Below, piece by piece: positions 42,904 to 51,434 of a stretch of DNA of 64,000 nucleotides; within the stretch, counting starts at the first letter, position 1; each line of letters opens with the position of its first letter. The stretch comes from Streptomyces mangrovisoli. GTDB lineage: Bacteria > Actinomycetota > Actinomycetes > Streptomycetales > Streptomycetaceae. The notes beneath the pieces are model-generated. The model saw nothing but the letters and a program-made list of their open reading frames with translations, did no database searches and was not told where the DNA came from. The stretch spans positions 62,001-126,000 of the forward strand of contig NZ_LAVA02000058.1 in assembly GCF_000974985.2 (NCBI RefSeq), read 5' to 3'. Made by a program: the position numbers and the translations under genes.

Positions 42904-42981
42904 ATGGCGACGCCCTTGATGCTGTGCTCCCGGCTCCATGTCGACCTGCTGCTGGTCTCCAGCTGCCTGTGTAAGGGCTGA
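42904..42981 (+). CDS. Cysteine-rich leader peptide upstream of the peptide ABC importer
   Basis: A 25-codon ORF, MATPLMLCSRLHVDLLL followed by VSSCLCKG, with three Cys codons, two of them near the stop. GGGAGGAC sits at ideal distance. The RLHVDLL...SS.LC pattern is that of short actinobacterial leader peptides in front of sulfur and cysteine genes. Ribosome stalling at Cys codons under cysteine shortage would alter folding of the downstream RNA and let transcription or translation of the transporter proceed. Confidence 0.8.
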   Translation: MATPLMLCSRLHVDLLLVSSCLCKG

Positions 42982-42982
42982 A

Positions 42983-43078
42983 TCCCGCCCTTCCTGGGCA
43001 TCCCGGCCCTCTTGGGCTTCCCGCCCTTCCTGGGCTTTTCCCGGACCCTCCTGAGCTTTCCAGGGCCTTCCCGGACTT
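42983..43078 (+). repeat. Pyrimidine-rich 18-base tandem repeats between leader peptide and transporter
   Basis: Three contiguous 18-base units at 42983-43000, 43001-43018 and 43019-43036 read TCCCGCCCTTCCTGGGCA or close variants; units 1 and 3 differ only at the last base. Two degenerate units follow to 43078. Each unit contains a GCCC...GGGC mini-hairpin. The tract starts two bases after the leader stop codon. Confidence 0.85.
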
Positions 43079-43142
43079 TGCCGTGCCGGCACACCTGTCG
43101 TCGGCCCGGCTCGCACCACTTCCCCTCTCATGACCTCGCACG

Positions 43143-43167
43143 CCGTGGCGCGACCCCGCGTCCACGG
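43143..43167 (+). terminator. Hairpin in the leader of the transporter operon, candidate attenuator
   Basis: CCGTGGCGCG (43143-43152) pairs with CGCG and CCACGG (43157-43167) with one bulged T and an ACCC loop. It lies 41 bases before the start codon of the binding-protein gene and could be the structure switched by the leader peptide. Confidence 0.45.
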
Positions 43168-43208
43168 CCGCCTCACGCATCCCCTGACGCGGAACAGAGA
43201 GACCTCTC

Positions 43209-44930
43209 ATGCCACTTCACGACGGCCCGACACCCGGCAGATCCCTCCGGTCGGACAGACCCCGGCGATCGGGCGGACCCCTCCGGTCGAACAGAGCGCT
43301 CCGGTCGGACAGTGCGCTCCGCTCCGGTCTCGGCGCGATATCCCTCGGCACCGCGTTCTTCGTGGCGCTGACCGGCTGCACCAGCAGCAAGGACGGCGAG
43401 ACCACCAGCTCCGCCGCGGCGATCACCGTCGGCACCACCGACCAGGTCACCAGCATCGACCCGGCGGGATCCTGGGACGCGGGCTCCGGCACCATCGAGA
43501 GCGAGGTCTACGCGACCCTGCTCGCGCAGAAGAACGGCTCCGCGGACGTCTCCCCCGACCTCGCCACCGGCATCAGGCTGACCGGGCCCAAGGAGTACAC
43601 GGTCACGCTGAAGAAGGGCCTGAAGTTCGCCAACGGCCATGAACTCACCTCCTCGGACGTGAAGTTCAGCTTCGACCGGGACCTGAGGATCGCCGACGAG
43701 AACGGCCCCTCGTCGCTGCTGTACAACCTCGCCTCGGTCGCCGCACCGGATGCGACCACCATCGTCTTCACCCTCAAGTCGGCGAACGACACCCTGTTCC
43801 CGCAGGTACTGTCCACGGCCGCCGGCTACATCGTGGACGAGCAGGTCTTCCCCGCGGACAAGATCCTCGACGACACGTCGATCGTCGCGGCCAAGCCGTG
43901 GAACGGGCCGTACGGCATCAGGAGTTACGACAAGAACTCGCTGGTGTCCTTCACCGCCAACGCGCGCTACCAGGGCCAACTGGGCACGCCGAAGACCGAG
44001 AACGTCCAGCTGAAGTACTACACGGACGCCGGGAACCTGAAGCTCGACGTCCAGCAGGGCACCATCGACGCCGTCTACCGCACGCTCACCACCGCCGACC
44101 TGGGCGACCTCGCGAAGCAGAAGGGCGTCGAGGTCCACACGGGATCCGGCAACGGCATCCGCTACATCGTCTTCGACTTCGCCACGCAGCCCTACGGCAC
44201 CAAGACCAAGAACGCCGACGCCAAGAAGGCCCTCGCCGTCCGCCAGGCCGTCGCCGACTCCGTGGACCGCTCCCAACTCGCCCAGCAGGTCTACAAGAAC
44301 ACCTACCAGCCGCTCTACAGCTCCGTCCCCGACGGCCTGACCGGCGCCACCGCCTCCTTCAAGTCGCTCTACGGCGACCAGCAGGGCGGCCCCGACAAGG
44401 CCGCGGCGGCCGCCCGGCTGAAGGCGGCGAAGGTGAAGACCCCGGTGACCCTCAACCTCCAGTACAACAGCGACCATTACGGCTCGTCGTCCGCCGACGA
44501 GTACGCACTGGTCAAGACGCAGCTGGAGGCCACCGGACTGTTCAAGGTGAATCTCCAGTCCACGGAGTGGACCCAGTACGGCAAGGACCGCGTCAAGCAC
44601 CTCTACCCGGCCTACCAGCTCGGCTGGTACGCCGACTACCTGGACGCCGACAACTACCTCTCACCCTTCTACGCGGCCAACAGCTGGGTCGCCAACGGCT
44701 ACAGCGACCCCGCCGTCCGCGCCCTGATCAAGAAGGAGGAGACCGAGACGGACCCGGCGGCCCGGACCGAGCTGCTGAAGCAGGCGCAGGACAAGGCCGC
44801 CGCCCAGGTGCCGCTGCTGCCGCTGCTCCAGGGCTCCACCGCGATCGTCACCCGCACCGACATCACCGGCGTGCCGGACGAGCTGGACGCGACGTACCAG
44901 TTCCGCTGGGCGGGGCTCGCGAAGAAGTGA
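43209..44930 (+). CDS. Peptide-type ABC transporter substrate-binding lipoprotein (family 5)
   Basis: A 573-residue DppA/OppA-like protein. The lipobox is VALTGC (Cys57). The mature part has ITVGTTDQVTSIDPAGSWD, LATGIRLTGPKEYTVTLKKGLKFANGHEL and KKALAVRQAVADSVDRSQLAQQVY, all typical. The leading 45 residues are abnormal: a repeated LRSD/LRSN/LRSG basic segment encoded by near-identical 14-20 base repeats. The SD-like GAGAGACC supports the ATG at 43209. It should capture a small peptide or S-modified peptide outside the membrane. It heads a tightly overlapping five-gene operon. Confidence 0.92.
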   Translation: MPLHDGPTPGRSLRSDRPRRSGGPLRSNRALRSDSALRSGLGAISLGTAFFVALTGCTSSKDGETTSSAAAITVGTTDQVTSIDPAGSWDAGSGTIESEVYATLLAQKNGSADVSPDLATGIRLTGPKEYTVTLKKGLKFANGHELTSSDVKFSFDRDLRIADENGPSSLLYNLASVAAPDATTIVFTLKSANDTLFPQVLSTAAGYIVDEQVFPADKILDDTSIVAAKPWNGPYGIRSYDKNSLVSFTANARYQGQLGTPKTENVQLKYYTDAGNLKLDVQQGTIDAVYRTLTTADLGDLAKQKGVEVHTGSGNGIRYIVFDFATQPYGTKTKNADAKKALAVRQAVADSVDRSQLAQQVYKNTYQPLYSSVPDGLTGATASFKSLYGDQQGGPDKAAAAARLKAAKVKTPVTLNLQYNSDHYGSSSADEYALVKTQLEATGLFKVNLQSTEWTQYGKDRVKHLYPAYQLGWYADYLDADNYLSPFYAANSWVANGYSDPAVRALIKKEETETDPAARTELLKQAQDKAAAQVPLLPLLQGSTAIVTRTDITGVPDELDATYQFRWAGLAKK

Positions 44931-46009
44931 GCACCTCGACGCAGGAGACCCCCGGCGCCGTCGCCGCTCCGGCCGACGGCGCCGCCGGGTACGGCCTCGC
45001 CCGCTACCTGGTGGTCCGCTTCCTCCTCATCATCCCCACCGTGCTGATCCTCGTCAGCCTCGTCTTCTTCCTGATGCGGCTCACCGGAGACCCGATCAGC
45101 ACGGCCTTCGGCGACCGCCTCACCCCCGACCAGCTGCACGCCAAGCTCCATCAGGCGGGCTACGACCGGCCGTTGCTCACCCAGTACCTGGACTACCTGC
45201 GCTCGCTGGCCACCGGCGACTTCGGGCGCACGGTCACCGACAACCAGCCGGTGACCCATGTGCTCGCCACCTACGGGGCCGCGACCGTCGAACTCGCCTG
45301 CTACGCCCTGCTGGTGGCCCTGGTCGTCGGCGTCCCGCTGGGCATGGTGGCGGCCGCCCACCGCGACCGCGCGCCGGACGCGGTCCTACGGCTGTTCGCG
45401 ATCCTGACCTACGCCACCCCCGTGTTCTTCGTGGGCCTGCTGCTGAAGCTGGTCTTCGCCATCGGGCTCGGCTGGCTGCCCTCGTCCGGCCGGGCGAGCA
45501 CGAACGTCCAGCTCTTCCTCCAGAACCAGACCAGCACGACCGGCGTGTATCTGATCGACGCCCTGCGCAGCGGCGACACCACGGCCGTCACGGACGTGCT
45601 CCGGCACGCGGTGCTGCCGGCCGTCGCCCTGGGCCTGCTCGTGGCCGGCGTCCTGCTCCGACTGGTGCGCACGAACCTGATCGGCACGCTCTCCACCGAC
45701 TACGTGGACGCCGCCCGCTCCCGGGGCGTGGCCCCCCTGCGCCTGGTCACGCACCACGCCGCCCGGCCCGCCCTGATCCCCGTCGTCACCGTCCTCGGAC
45801 TCCAGGTCGCGGGGCTCCTCGGCGGCGCCGTGCTGACCGAGACCACCTTCGAGTGGAAGGGCCTCGGCTATGAGCTGGCCCACTATCTGACGGCCCGTGA
45901 CTTCCCGGCGGTGCAGGGCATCGTGGCCCTCTTCGCCGTCGTCGTGGCGGTGACGAACTTCCTCGTCGACGTCGTCGCCGCGCTGATCGACCCGCGAGTG
46001 AGGTACTGA
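44927..46009 (+). CDS. Peptide ABC transporter permease 1 (DppB type)
   Basis: A 360-residue permease with six hydrophobic helices. LIIPTVLILVSLVFFLMRLTGDP is near the N-terminus, and the coupling loop DYVDAARSRGVAPLRLVTHHAARPAL carries the EAA-like motif (split across helices). The GTG overlaps the binding-protein stop codon (GTGA). A Ser/Ala-rich 25-residue cytoplasmic lead precedes the first helix. Confidence 0.92.
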   Translation: MSTSTQETPGAVAAPADGAAGYGLARYLVVRFLLIIPTVLILVSLVFFLMRLTGDPISTAFGDRLTPDQLHAKLHQAGYDRPLLTQYLDYLRSLATGDFGRTVTDNQPVTHVLATYGAATVELACYALLVALVVGVPLGMVAAAHRDRAPDAVLRLFAILTYATPVFFVGLLLKLVFAIGLGWLPSSGRASTNVQLFLQNQTSTTGVYLIDALRSGDTTAVTDVLRHAVLPAVALGLLVAGVLLRLVRTNLIGTLSTDYVDAARSRGVAPLRLVTHHAARPALIPVVTVLGLQVAGLLGGAVLTETTFEWKGLGYELAHYLTARDFPAVQGIVALFAVVVAVTNFLVDVVAALIDPRVRY

Positions 46010-46968
46010 TGGCGCTGGTCCTCGTACGACGCCTGCCGCCGCGGCTGCGGCTGCGGCTGCGGGCGGGCGCGGGAGTGCAGCGGGCCATGCTGGTCACCGG
46101 GCTGGTCCTGACCGCGCTGTTCCTCCTCGCCGCGCTCCTCGGCCCCTTGCTCGCCCCGCACGGCTACGCGCAACTCAGCGACGGCGGCGGCCTGTTCGGT
46201 TCGCAGCAGCATCCGAGCGGGGCCCATCCCCTGGGCACCACCATCGCGGGCTACGACGTCCTGTCCCGGACGATCTGGGGCGCGCGGACCGCGCTGCTGA
46301 TCATCGTGGCCGCGCTGATCCTGTCGGTGGTCCCGGGCACGCTGCTCGGACTCGTCTCCGGTTACCTCGGGGGCAGGCCGGACCGGCTGCTGGTGGGGCT
46401 GGCGGACGCGCTGTACGCGTTCCCGCCGCTGCTGCTCGCCATCGTCATGTCGATCGTCATCAGCGGCGGCCGGTCGGGCCTGGCCGGCGGTCTCGGCGCG
46501 GCCGCCTGCTCGGTCGCGGTGTCCTTCGTACCGCAGTACTTCCGGGTCGTACGGGCCGAGGTGATCCGGGTGAAGGCCGAACCGTTCGTCGACGCGGCCC
46601 GGGTGATCGGCACCGGGCCATGGCGGATCATGACCCGGCACGTGCTGCGCAACTCGGTGCGCACGCTCCCGTTGATCTTCACGATCAACGCGTCGGAGGC
46701 CATCCTCACCCTGGCCGGCCTCGGCTTCCTCGGCTTCGGCATCGAGCCCAACTCCGCCGCCGAATGGGGCTACGACCTCAACCGGGCCGTCGCCGACGTC
46801 ACTTCGGGCATCTGGTGGACGGCGATCCCGCCCGGCCTGGGCATCGTGCTCACGGTCCTCGGCACGACGCTGCTCGGCGAGAGCCTCACCGACCTGGCCG
46901 ACCCGCGCCTGCGACGCCGTAGCGGCGGGTCCGCCCCCGACCCGGACGGCGGCACGGACGATGACTGA
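46009..46968 (+). CDS. Peptide ABC transporter permease 2 (DppC type)
   Basis: A 319-residue permease starting inside the previous stop (TGATG). The usual N-terminal helix of DppC (AMLVTGLVLTALFLLAALLG), the periplasmic PLGTTIAGYDVLSR segment and the coupling loop FVDAARVIGTGPWRIMTRHVL are present. The first 25 residues are strongly Arg/Leu-rich. The C-terminus is acidic and cytoplasmic. Confidence 0.93.
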   Translation: MALVLVRRLPPRLRLRLRAGAGVQRAMLVTGLVLTALFLLAALLGPLLAPHGYAQLSDGGGLFGSQQHPSGAHPLGTTIAGYDVLSRTIWGARTALLIIVAALILSVVPGTLLGLVSGYLGGRPDRLLVGLADALYAFPPLLLAIVMSIVISGGRSGLAGGLGAAACSVAVSFVPQYFRVVRAEVIRVKAEPFVDAARVIGTGPWRIMTRHVLRNSVRTLPLIFTINASEAILTLAGLGFLGFGIEPNSAAEWGYDLNRAVADVTSGIWWTAIPPGLGIVLTVLGTTLLGESLTDLADPRLRRRSGGSAPDPDGGTDDD

Positions 46969-48706
46969 TCTGCTGCGCATCGAGGATCTGCATGTCGGCT
47001 TCGCCACCGACGCCGGTCCGGCGCCCGCCGTGCGGGGAGTCAGCCTCCGTGTCGCCCCCGGCGAGGTGCTGGCCCTGGTCGGCGAGAGCGGCAGCGGCAA
47101 GACCGTCACCGCCCGGTCGGTGCTCGGCCTGCTGCCCGACACGGCGAGCGTCCGCGGGCGTGTCCTGCTCGGTGACGGCACCGCCGAGCCCGCGGAGGAC
47201 GTCCTGGCCGCGCCCGCCGCCCGGCTGCGCGCCCTGCGCGGCACGCGGGCCGCGATGGTCTTCCAGGAGCCCTCCACCGCGCTGAACCCCGTCTTCACCA
47301 TCGGCTGGCAGCTCACCGAGGGGCTGCGCGCGCACGGGCGCGGCGGCAGCAGGGCCGAACGGCGCGCGCTCGCCGTGGAATGGCTCGACAAGGTCGGCAT
47401 CCCCGACCCCGCCACCCGGGTCGACCACTACCCGCACCAGCTCTCCGGCGGCCAGAAGCAGCGCGCGGTCATCGCCATGGCCCTCGCCCTGGGCACCCGA
47501 CTGCTCGTCGCCGACGAACCGACCACCGCCCTGGACGTCACCGTGCAGGCCGAGATCCTGGAACTGCTCCATCGCTGCCGCACCGATTTCGGCACCGCCG
47601 TCCTGCTCATCACCCACAACATGGGCGTCGTCGCCGACCTCGCCGACCGGGTGGCGGTCATGCGCGCGGGCGAAGTGGTCGAACAGGCGCCGGTGCGCGA
47701 GCTGTTCGCGGCGCCCGGCCACCCGTACACCCGCGAACTCCTGGCCGCCGTACCGGACTTCGGATCGGGCCCACGCGCCACGCCGCCCTCCGCCGACGGC
47801 GGGACACGGCCGGGCGACGGCACCGCGCGGCCGTGCGACGGCGGTACGCAATCGGTCGACGGCGGGACGCGGCCGCTCGACGGCGAGGCGCGGCCGGTCG
47901 TGCGGGCCGACGGGCTGGTCGTCGACCACCCGGGGCGGCTGGGCCGCAAGTCCTTCCGAGCCGTGGACGGGGTCGGCTTCGAGATCCGGCCGGGTGAAGT
48001 GCTCGGGCTGGTCGGCGAGAGCGGCAGCGGCAAGACCACCATCGGACGGGCCATCGCCGGCCTCACCGCGGTCACCGGCGGCCGGCTGGAGGTCTTCGGG
48101 CAGCCGACCGACAGAAGGCGCAGGCCGGCCGGGCGGATCGGCTACGTCTTCCAGGACCCGGCCACCAGCTTCGACCCGCTGCTGACGATCGCCGGGAGCA
48201 TCGCCGAACCCCTGGTCGTGCACCGGCGGGAACTGGGCGCGCAGGAGATCCGGCGCCGCGTCGAGGCGCTGCTCGCGTCGGTGCAGCTTCCCCGCTCCTA
48301 CGCGGACCGCTATCCGCACGAACTCAGCGGCGGCCAGCGTCAGCGCGCCGGGCTCGCGCGCGCCCTCGCACTGCGGCCGGGACTGCTGATCGCGGACGAA
48401 CCGACCTCGGCGCTGGACGTCTCCGTACAGGCCCGGGTACTCGACCTGTTCGCCGGACTCCAGCGGGAACTGGGCTTCGCGGCCCTGTTCATCAGCCATG
48501 ACCTGGCCGTCGTCGAGCAGGTCGCCCACCGCGTGGTGGTGCTGCACCGTGGCAGGATCGCCGAGCAGGGCACCACCGGCCAGGTCCTCGGCAGCCCGCA
48601 GGACGACTACACCCGCCGGCTCGTGGCCGCACTGCCCGTGCCCGACCCGGTCCGGCAGGGCAGGCGCCGGCCGCGACCCGTACAGGAAGGAGTGCCCGGC
48701 GCATGA
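46961..48706 (+). CDS. Fused double ATPase of the peptide ABC transporter (DppD-DppF type)
   Basis: A 581-residue protein with two complete ATPase domains. Domain 1 has Walker A GESGSGKT (41-48), LSGGQ near 160 and DEPTTALD. Domain 2 has GESGSGKT near 351, LSGGQ near 454 and DEPTSALD. Each is followed by the oligopeptide-transporter C-terminal extension (GHPYTRELLAAVP). The roughly 60-residue linker at about 275-325 consists of DGGTRP-like repeats. The ATG overlaps the permease stop by eight bases. It energises uptake. Confidence 0.94.
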   Translation: MTDLLRIEDLHVGFATDAGPAPAVRGVSLRVAPGEVLALVGESGSGKTVTARSVLGLLPDTASVRGRVLLGDGTAEPAEDVLAAPAARLRALRGTRAAMVFQEPSTALNPVFTIGWQLTEGLRAHGRGGSRAERRALAVEWLDKVGIPDPATRVDHYPHQLSGGQKQRAVIAMALALGTRLLVADEPTTALDVTVQAEILELLHRCRTDFGTAVLLITHNMGVVADLADRVAVMRAGEVVEQAPVRELFAAPGHPYTRELLAAVPDFGSGPRATPPSADGGTRPGDGTARPCDGGTQSVDGGTRPLDGEARPVVRADGLVVDHPGRLGRKSFRAVDGVGFEIRPGEVLGLVGESGSGKTTIGRAIAGLTAVTGGRLEVFGQPTDRRRRPAGRIGYVFQDPATSFDPLLTIAGSIAEPLVVHRRELGAQEIRRRVEALLASVQLPRSYADRYPHELSGGQRQRAGLARALALRPGLLIADEPTSALDVSVQARVLDLFAGLQRELGFAALFISHDLAVVEQVAHRVVVLHRGRIAEQGTTGQVLGSPQDDYTRRLVAALPVPDPVRQGRRRPRPVQEGVPGA

Positions 48707-49923
48707 GCGACGGCACACTGATCGACGAAGTACTGCGCAGCACCCCTGTCTTCGACGGGCACAACGACCTCCCGGCGGCGCTGCGCGCGCGGTCCGGCTA
48801 CAGCGTCGAGGGCCTCGACGCCGGCCGCCCGGAGCTGCACACCGACCTGCCCCGGCTGCGGGCCGGCGGGGTCGGCGCGCAGTTCTGGTCGGTCTACGTC
48901 CCCTCCACGCTGAGCGAGCCCGAGGCCGTGGTGGCCACGCTGGAGCAGATCGACGCCGTCTACCGGCTCGCCGCCCGCTACCCGGACGCGCTGCGAATCG
49001 CGTACACGGCGGCCGACGTGGAGCGGGCGTACGACGACGGGCGCATCGCCTCCCTGCTCGGCATCGAGGGCGGGCACAGCCTCGCCGAGTCGCCCGGCGT
49101 TCTGCGCTCCTTCGCCCGGCTGGGTGTGCGGTACGTGACCCTGACGCACAACGACAACACCTCGTGGGCCGACTCCGCCACCGACGAGCCGGTGGTCGGC
49201 GGCCTCAACGACACCGGCCGCGCCATCGTCGCGGAACTGAACCGGACCGGCGTCCTCGTGGACCTCTCCCATGTCGCCGAGTCCACCCAGCGCGCGGCGC
49301 TCGCCGTGTCCACCGTCCCGGTCCTGTTCAGCCACTCCTCGGCGCGGGCCCTCAACGACCACCCGCGCAACGTGAGCGACGAGGTGCTGGCGCTGCTGCC
49401 GGGCAACGGGGGCGTCATCCAGCTGACGTTCGTGCCCTACTTCATCTCCGCCGACGTCGCCGAGTGGGGCCTGGCGCTCCAGGAGGAACGCGCGCGTCTG
49501 GAGCTGCCCGCCACGCCGTGGAGCTGGCCGCGCGCGCCACGGCCCGGCGAGGACCCGGCCGAGGTCGCCGACGAGCACGCGCAGGCCCTCGACACGGCTC
49601 CGGACGACCGGTTGACGTCCTGGCTCGACGCCCATCCGCGCCCCGAGGTGACGGTCGCCCAGGTCGCCGACCACGTGGAGCACGCGCGGGAGGTGGCCGG
49701 TGTGCACCACGTCGGTCTCGGCGGCGACTACGACGGCGTCGACCATCAGCCGACCGGCCTCGCCGACGTCTCCGGCTATCCGGTCCTGCTGCGCGAACTC
49801 GCCGACCGGGGCTGGTCGCGGCCCGAACTGGAGGCGCTGACCGGCCGGAACGTGCTGCGCGTGCTGCGCGCGGCGGAGGAAGGCGCCACCGAACCGCTGT
49901 GGCCGACGGTGCCGCTGAGGTGA
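48703..49923 (+). CDS. Membrane dipeptidase (peptidase family M19)
   Basis: A 406-residue zinc dipeptidase. The metal motifs FDGHNDLP (His-x-Asp), the bridging Glu in GIEGGHSLAES, LVDLSHVAEST and FSHSSARAL are all present, and VGLGGDYDGVDH closes the active site. The family cleaves dipeptides, including Cys-Gly and S-conjugated Cys-Gly in mammals and cystinyl-bis-glycine. There is no signal peptide, so it acts in the cytoplasm on imported peptides. It ends the transporter operon and its ATG overlaps the ATPase stop. Confidence 0.93.
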   Translation: MSDGTLIDEVLRSTPVFDGHNDLPAALRARSGYSVEGLDAGRPELHTDLPRLRAGGVGAQFWSVYVPSTLSEPEAVVATLEQIDAVYRLAARYPDALRIAYTAADVERAYDDGRIASLLGIEGGHSLAESPGVLRSFARLGVRYVTLTHNDNTSWADSATDEPVVGGLNDTGRAIVAELNRTGVLVDLSHVAESTQRAALAVSTVPVLFSHSSARALNDHPRNVSDEVLALLPGNGGVIQLTFVPYFISADVAEWGLALQEERARLELPATPWSWPRAPRPGEDPAEVADEHAQALDTAPDDRLTSWLDAHPRPEVTVAQVADHVEHAREVAGVHHVGLGGDYDGVDHQPTGLADVSGYPVLLRELADRGWSRPELEALTGRNVLRVLRAAEEGATEPLWPTVPLR

Positions 49924-49968
49924 CGAACGGCTCCGCTCCCGCGCCGGTGCGGGCCGACTCGCGCGGCC

Positions 49969-49999
49969 TTGACATCCGCGGGGGCGGGCGACGTACGGT
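49969..49999 (+). promoter_or_regulatory. Promoter of the second sulfur unit
   Basis: TTGACA (49969-49974) and TACGGT (49994-49999) with a 19-base spacer. The -10 is identical to that of the riboswitch promoter. The transcript would start just before the second leader peptide. Confidence 0.7.
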
Positions 50000-50033
50000 G
50001 AACCGATCGGTTTCTCATGGGTGGAGGCCCTCG

Positions 50034-50150
50034 ATGCGGGTATCCGGCACGGCACCGCAGGGTGTGTGCTCCGGCCTGCGCCTGATCGTCCGGCGGCATG
50101 TCGACTACTGCCGCACCTGCTCCGCGGTGTGTCCTTCCACGCCCGGCTGA
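50034..50150 (+). CDS. Second cysteine-rich leader peptide (RRHVD type), upstream of two flavin monooxygenases
   Basis: A 38-codon ORF with a strong GGAGG. The first part is MRVSGTAPQGVCSGLRLIV, then RRHVDYCRTCSAVC and a short PSTPG tail. It has four Cys codons, three clustered near the end, and shares the R-x-HVD core with the leader at 42904. This matches the short actinobacterial leader family linked to cysteine/sulfur genes. The about 180 bases between it and the next start are GC-rich with several possible stems and should hold the attenuator. Confidence 0.8.
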   Translation: MRVSGTAPQGVCSGLRLIVRRHVDYCRTCSAVCPSTPG

Positions 50151-50333
50151 CCACCGACGGTCTGTTCCCACGGGTCGCCGTGCGGCCCGTCGGACCGCGG
50201 CACCGATGCGCCTGCGCGCGCCGTGCCCGGTCGTCTCCGCCCTCCCCCGCTGCCTCGCCGTGCCCGCCCGGCTTCCGACGCCGTGCCGGGCCGCGCGTTC
50301 CCGTGCTCCGGAAGCAACCGGAAGGAACCTCCA

Positions 50334-51434
50334 TTGTCCGGCCCCGCCCTGCACCTCGCCGTCGAACTCGACGGCGACGGCGCCCATCCCGCGGCCTGGC
50401 GCCGCGCCGCCCACGCACCCGACCAGTTGCTCACCCCGCGCCGGGTGGCCCGGCTCGCGGCCGTGGCCGAGAACGCCGGGTTCACCCTCATCACCCTGGA
50501 CGACGGGGTGCTGCCGCCCGGTGGCACGCAGGATGTCGTCGGCCGGATCGGCGCCGTGGAGCGGGCGGCCTTCGTCGCGGCGTCCACGAGCACGATCGGG
50601 ATCGCGCCCGTCGTCCCGCTCACCTATGCCGAACCCTTCCATGTCTCCAGCCAGTTGGCGTCCCTGGACCACATCTCCACCGGCCGCGCCGGGTGGGTCG
50701 TGACGGAGGAGGACCGTCCGCAGGCGGCTCGCGTGTGGGGGCGGCCGCCGGTCGTGGACCCGGCCGCGCGGGCCCGGGAGTCCCGGGACGGGGTCGAGGT
50801 GGTGCGCGCCCTGTGGGACTCGTGGGAGGACGACGCGGTCGTCCGGTCGGTCGCCACCAGCCGCTACCTCGACCGCGACCGGCTGCACTACATCGACTTC
50901 ACCGGGGAGACGTACGCCGTCAAGGGCCCGGCGATCGTGCCGCGTCCGCCGCAGGGCCAGCTCGTGGTTCTCGGCCGGCCCGACCAGGTGCCCGCCGCAC
51001 AGCTCGACATCGCCCTGGTCGAGGGCCGTGACACGGCGTCGGTCGCCGCGGCCGCCTCGACAGCCGGTACGCCCCGGGTCTTCGCCGAGGTCGAGGTGGC
51101 ACTCGACACGCCGGAGGCGACCGCCGCCGAACGCGTCGCCGCCCTGGAGCGGTCCGCGCCGTGGGTCGACCGCGGACGGCTGCGGCACATCGGCTCCGCG
51201 GCCGGACTCGTCGCCGTACTGGCCGAGTTGAGCCGCCACGTGGACGGGGTCCGGCTGCGTCCGCTCGTGCTGGACGAGGATCTGCCGGTCCTGTCCCGGC
51301 TCGTCCTGCCAGCTCTCTCCGAACGGCGCCTGACCGCACGTCCGTTGCCGGGTAGGTCCCTGCGTTCGACCCTGGGCCTCGACCGCCCCGCCAACCGTTT
51401 CGCGGCCGCGGCCGTCCAGGAGGAGACCCGATGA
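50334..51434 (+). CDS. LLM-class flavin-dependent oxidoreductase
   Basis: A 366-residue luciferase-fold protein. It begins with a TTG at 50334 preceded by GGAAGGA. The segments LAAVAENAGFTLITLDDG, IGIAPVVPLTYAEPFHVSSQLASLDHISTGRAGW (broken here into known LLM blocks) and VVRALWDSWEDDAVV are typical. Compared with related enzymes the C-terminal half is shorter and more variable. It could be an FMN-binding partner or a second oxygenase for the enzyme encoded next, whose ATG overlaps its stop. Confidence 0.82.
   Translation: MSGPALHLAVELDGDGAHPAAWRRAAHAPDQLLTPRRVARLAAVAENAGFTLITLDDGVLPPGGTQDVVGRIGAVERAAFVAASTSTIGIAPVVPLTYAEPFHVSSQLASLDHISTGRAGWVVTEEDRPQAARVWGRPPVVDPAARARESRDGVEVVRALWDSWEDDAVVRSVATSRYLDRDRLHYIDFTGETYAVKGPAIVPRPPQGQLVVLGRPDQVPAAQLDIALVEGRDTASVAAAASTAGTPRVFAEVEVALDTPEATAAERVAALERSAPWVDRGRLRHIGSAAGLVAVLAELSRHVDGVRLRPLVLDEDLPVLSRLVLPALSERRLTARPLPGRSLRSTLGLDRPANRFAAAAVQEETR

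Noticed and set aside
42983..43078. Tandem repeats considered as a CRISPR array
   Set aside because: Units are contiguous with no spacers and no cas genes are near.
42843..43094. A Lys/Arg-rich minus-strand ORF across the leader region
   Set aside because: It is the antisense of the pyrimidine-rich repeat, without ribosome site, and overlaps the leader peptide and its attenuator.
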